NCBI GenBank assembly: GCA_964478515.1
Contig: CAYZIL010000011.1
Span: 1 to 60,558, forward strand
DNA: 60,558 nucleotides
Reading direction: 5' to 3'
Source: HGM13233 sp964478515
GTDB lineage: Bacteria; Bacillota; Clostridia; Oscillospirales; Ruminococcaceae
Under the pieces are notes generated by a model. The model saw only the letters and a list, made by a program, of their open reading frames with translations, did not search any database and was not told the DNA's origin. Shown here in pieces: positions 59,297-60,558 of the stretch. How positions within the stretch are numbered: position 1 is the first letter of the stretch; each line of letters opens with the position of its first letter. The position numbers and the translations under genes are program-made.

Positions 59297-60558
59297 ATGA
59301 AAAGAAAAGTGGTTGCACTGCTGGTATTGGCGGCAATGTTGCTGGCGATGCTGCCGGGTGTGACCTTTGCTGCCGGGACGGTATATCAAGTTGCCGCGAC
59401 AGATACGGCGGCGACAATCGAGGGCGTCATCAACGGCACGATAACCGATGCGGCGGGTGACGCATACACGGGAATCTTTTTCCCGGCCGGAACATATACC
59501 TACAGCTTTACAAACGACATGCTTCCAAACCGCAACTTTACCTTCGAGACCGCGTCGGGAGCCGTGGTAACTGTGGACAAAGGATTCAGCTTTCCTGCCA
59601 CTGCGCTTGCACAGGATGTGACGTTTCAGGGAGCCGGAAGCTTTGTTATAGACGGAACAGATTTCGGCATTTCGGGTGTGCCCACCGCCGCTGTCAATCT
59701 GCTGTTCAAGTCCGGCTCATTCTATATTAAAAACACAACGAACGCCGGGATCTATATGCAGGATGAAAATGGTGGATGGGCAAGCAGCTCGCTTTGTGTT
59801 TCCGGCGGGTATTTTGAGGTCAGCGGCTGTGCGAACACAACCGCTTGGAACGGAATTGATATTGAGGCAGGAATATTTAAGGTTTCCAACGGAGCGGAAA
59901 TGGTACTGAAGGACAACAGCAATGCTAATAAATACAATCCGCCGGTACTTTTGGGTGATGCGTATTTCCAGAATGTCAATCCGATAGTCGAAGGAGCGGG
60001 AACAAAACTTTCTGTCTCGAGCAGCGTGGCATACATATCCGTTCGCCTTTCCGGGAGCAGCGTATTCACCGTTAGGGACGGCGGCATTGTGTCGGTCGTC
60101 TGTGCGGGTCCTGTTCCTGCTCCTACTGTTCGCGACATCGGTTTCTTAGGGAGTGGAACTACTGCCGGTAGTAAAATAGAGGTGCTGAGCGGTGGGAAAT
60201 TAACGGTTACAAGCGCGACTGGCCAAACCCATTTAAGTGGGATTGGTCGATTGGCGTTGGTTGTGGGCGAAAACGCAGTGGTGAGTGTTTCCGGTTTTTC
60301 ATGGGCGTTGGACAGTTCCATGCTCTATGCCAGTGCCAGCTCGCACGTGACCCTGGACGGAACAGTGTCCGACAACGCCTATAATGCATTATTCCCTGCC
60401 CATCAAGACGGCTCAGTTATTACCGGCGGCTCTGTTAAGGAGGACCCGAAGATAAGCATTGTCAGCGGTCAGTGGGCCATGACTGGCGCACCTCTATATT
60501 CGGTGGAAACTGCGCCGGTAAACGCGGCGGGCGAGACGCTCACGCGCTTTGACCTTGC
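59297..60558 (+). CDS. Large secreted surface protein, beta-solenoid-like (3' end outside window)
   Basis: Open from ATG 59297 to the right edge (420 codons, no stop). Signal peptide: MKRKVVALLVLAAMLLAMLP then TFA-A cleavage site near residue 26. The rest has short repeats of a Gly/Val/Ser/Thr strand pattern (GSFYIKNTT, GGYFEVSGC, AGIFKVSNGAEM, SGGKLTVTSA) typical of right-handed parallel beta-helix or pectate-lyase-like surface proteins. AAGGAG lies nine bases upstream. No catalytic motif seen; the anchor and function lie beyond the window. Base composition and codon use are less GC-rich than the neighbours. Confidence 0.7.
   Translation, partial: MKRKVVALLVLAAMLLAMLPGVTFAAGTVYQVAATDTAATIEGVINGTITDAAGDAYTGIFFPAGTYTYSFTNDMLPNRNFTFETASGAVVTVDKGFSFPATALAQDVTFQGAGSFVIDGTDFGISGVPTAAVNLLFKSGSFYIKNTTNAGIYMQDENGGWASSSLCVSGGYFEVSGCANTTAWNGIDIEAGIFKVSNGAEMVLKDNSNANKYNPPVLLGDAYFQNVNPIVEGAGTKLSVSSSVAYISVRLSGSSVFTVRDGGIVSVVCAGPVPAPTVRDIGFLGSGTTAGSKIEVLSGGKLTVTSATGQTHLSGIGRLALVVGENAVVSVSGFSWALDSSMLYASASSHVTLDGTVSDNAYNALFPAHQDGSVITGGSVKEDPKISIVSGQWAMTGAPLYSVETAPVNAAGETLTRFDL

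Noticed and set aside
1..60558. CRISPR arrays, rRNA, tRNA genes and prophage modules
   Set aside because: No regularly spaced repeats, no rRNA or cloverleaf recognised by eye, and no integrase, capsid or conjugation genes.

Overview
This 60.6-kb window looks like chromosome from an anaerobic, low-oxygen-adapted member of the Firmicutes, class Clostridia (Oscillospiraceae/Christensenellales-like). The pointers are lipoprotein-type solute-binding proteins, a GlgC plus GlgD starch/glycogen pair, rubrerythrin and superoxide reductase under a Fur/PerR-type regulator, a two-gene SUF-like Fe-S assembly pair, EFR1 and [4Fe-4S] aldo/keto reductase proteins, Shine-Dalgarno-led genes with frequent GTG/TTG starts, and many strong sigma-A-type promoters and intrinsic terminators. 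The DNA is GC-rich at third positions, which is why long antisense open frames are common. Taxonomy is inference; no rRNA or tRNA gene was recognised.

Layout. 1-4.5 kb: HIRAN protein, a pair of nucleoside hydrolases behind a three-hairpin leader, a DUF2975/XRE operon with its own palindromic operators, and a YunG-like protein. 4.8-10.7 kb: metallo-beta-lactamase-fold hydrolase, a sugar/nucleoside-type ABC importer (binding protein, permease, double ATPase) and a ROK regulator. 10.8-19.6 kb: serine hydrolases interleaved with nucleic-acid maintenance genes (AlkD-like, MutT, CCA transferase, MutM), a minimal SmsCB Fe-S scaffold pair and a nitrilase. 19.7-21.3 kb: oxidative-stress operon Fur/PerR - superoxide reductase - rubrerythrin, controlled by a perfect inverted repeat. 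21.3-26.5 kb: asparagine synthetase, HAD phosphatase, GH1 glucosidase, AraC/GyrI-like regulator.

26.6-29.9 kb: an ABC importer of the TrpXYZ type preceded by a consensus promoter, a 45-codon Tyr/Phe-rich leader peptide and an intrinsic terminator, i.e. an attenuation arrangement. 29.9-36 kb: CPBP protease, 5-oxoprolinase PxpABC with a HEAT-like protein, alpha/beta hydrolase plus a GPH-type sugar symporter. 36.2-45.2 kb (minus strand): EFR1 flavodoxin/ferredoxin coupled to a PatB-like lyase fused to a redoxin domain; ddl-murI-DUF1934-argS-SHOCT operon; small membrane proteins; a second MBL hydrolase. 45.2-49.8 kb (plus): sfsA, hflX, AlkZ-related protein, ferredoxin-type aldo/keto reductase, and mntP behind a yybP-ykoY manganese riboswitch. 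49.8-50.2 kb: a decayed REP-associated transposase with an inverted pair of REP copies. 50.3-56 kb: glgBCDA operon. 56.4-60.6 kb: PAS-type sensor without output domain, divergent stand-alone HD-GYP protein, cysteine-rich KTR protein and the start of a large secreted protein cut by the window edge.

The most interesting items are the aromatic leader peptide of the TrpXYZ-type importer, the PatB-redoxin fusion, the nucleoside hydrolase pair with one degenerate active site, the DUF2975/XRE operator pair, the SmsCB pair without a cysteine desulfurase, and the divergent PAS-sensor/HD-GYP pair. None is proven to be a new system from sequence alone.
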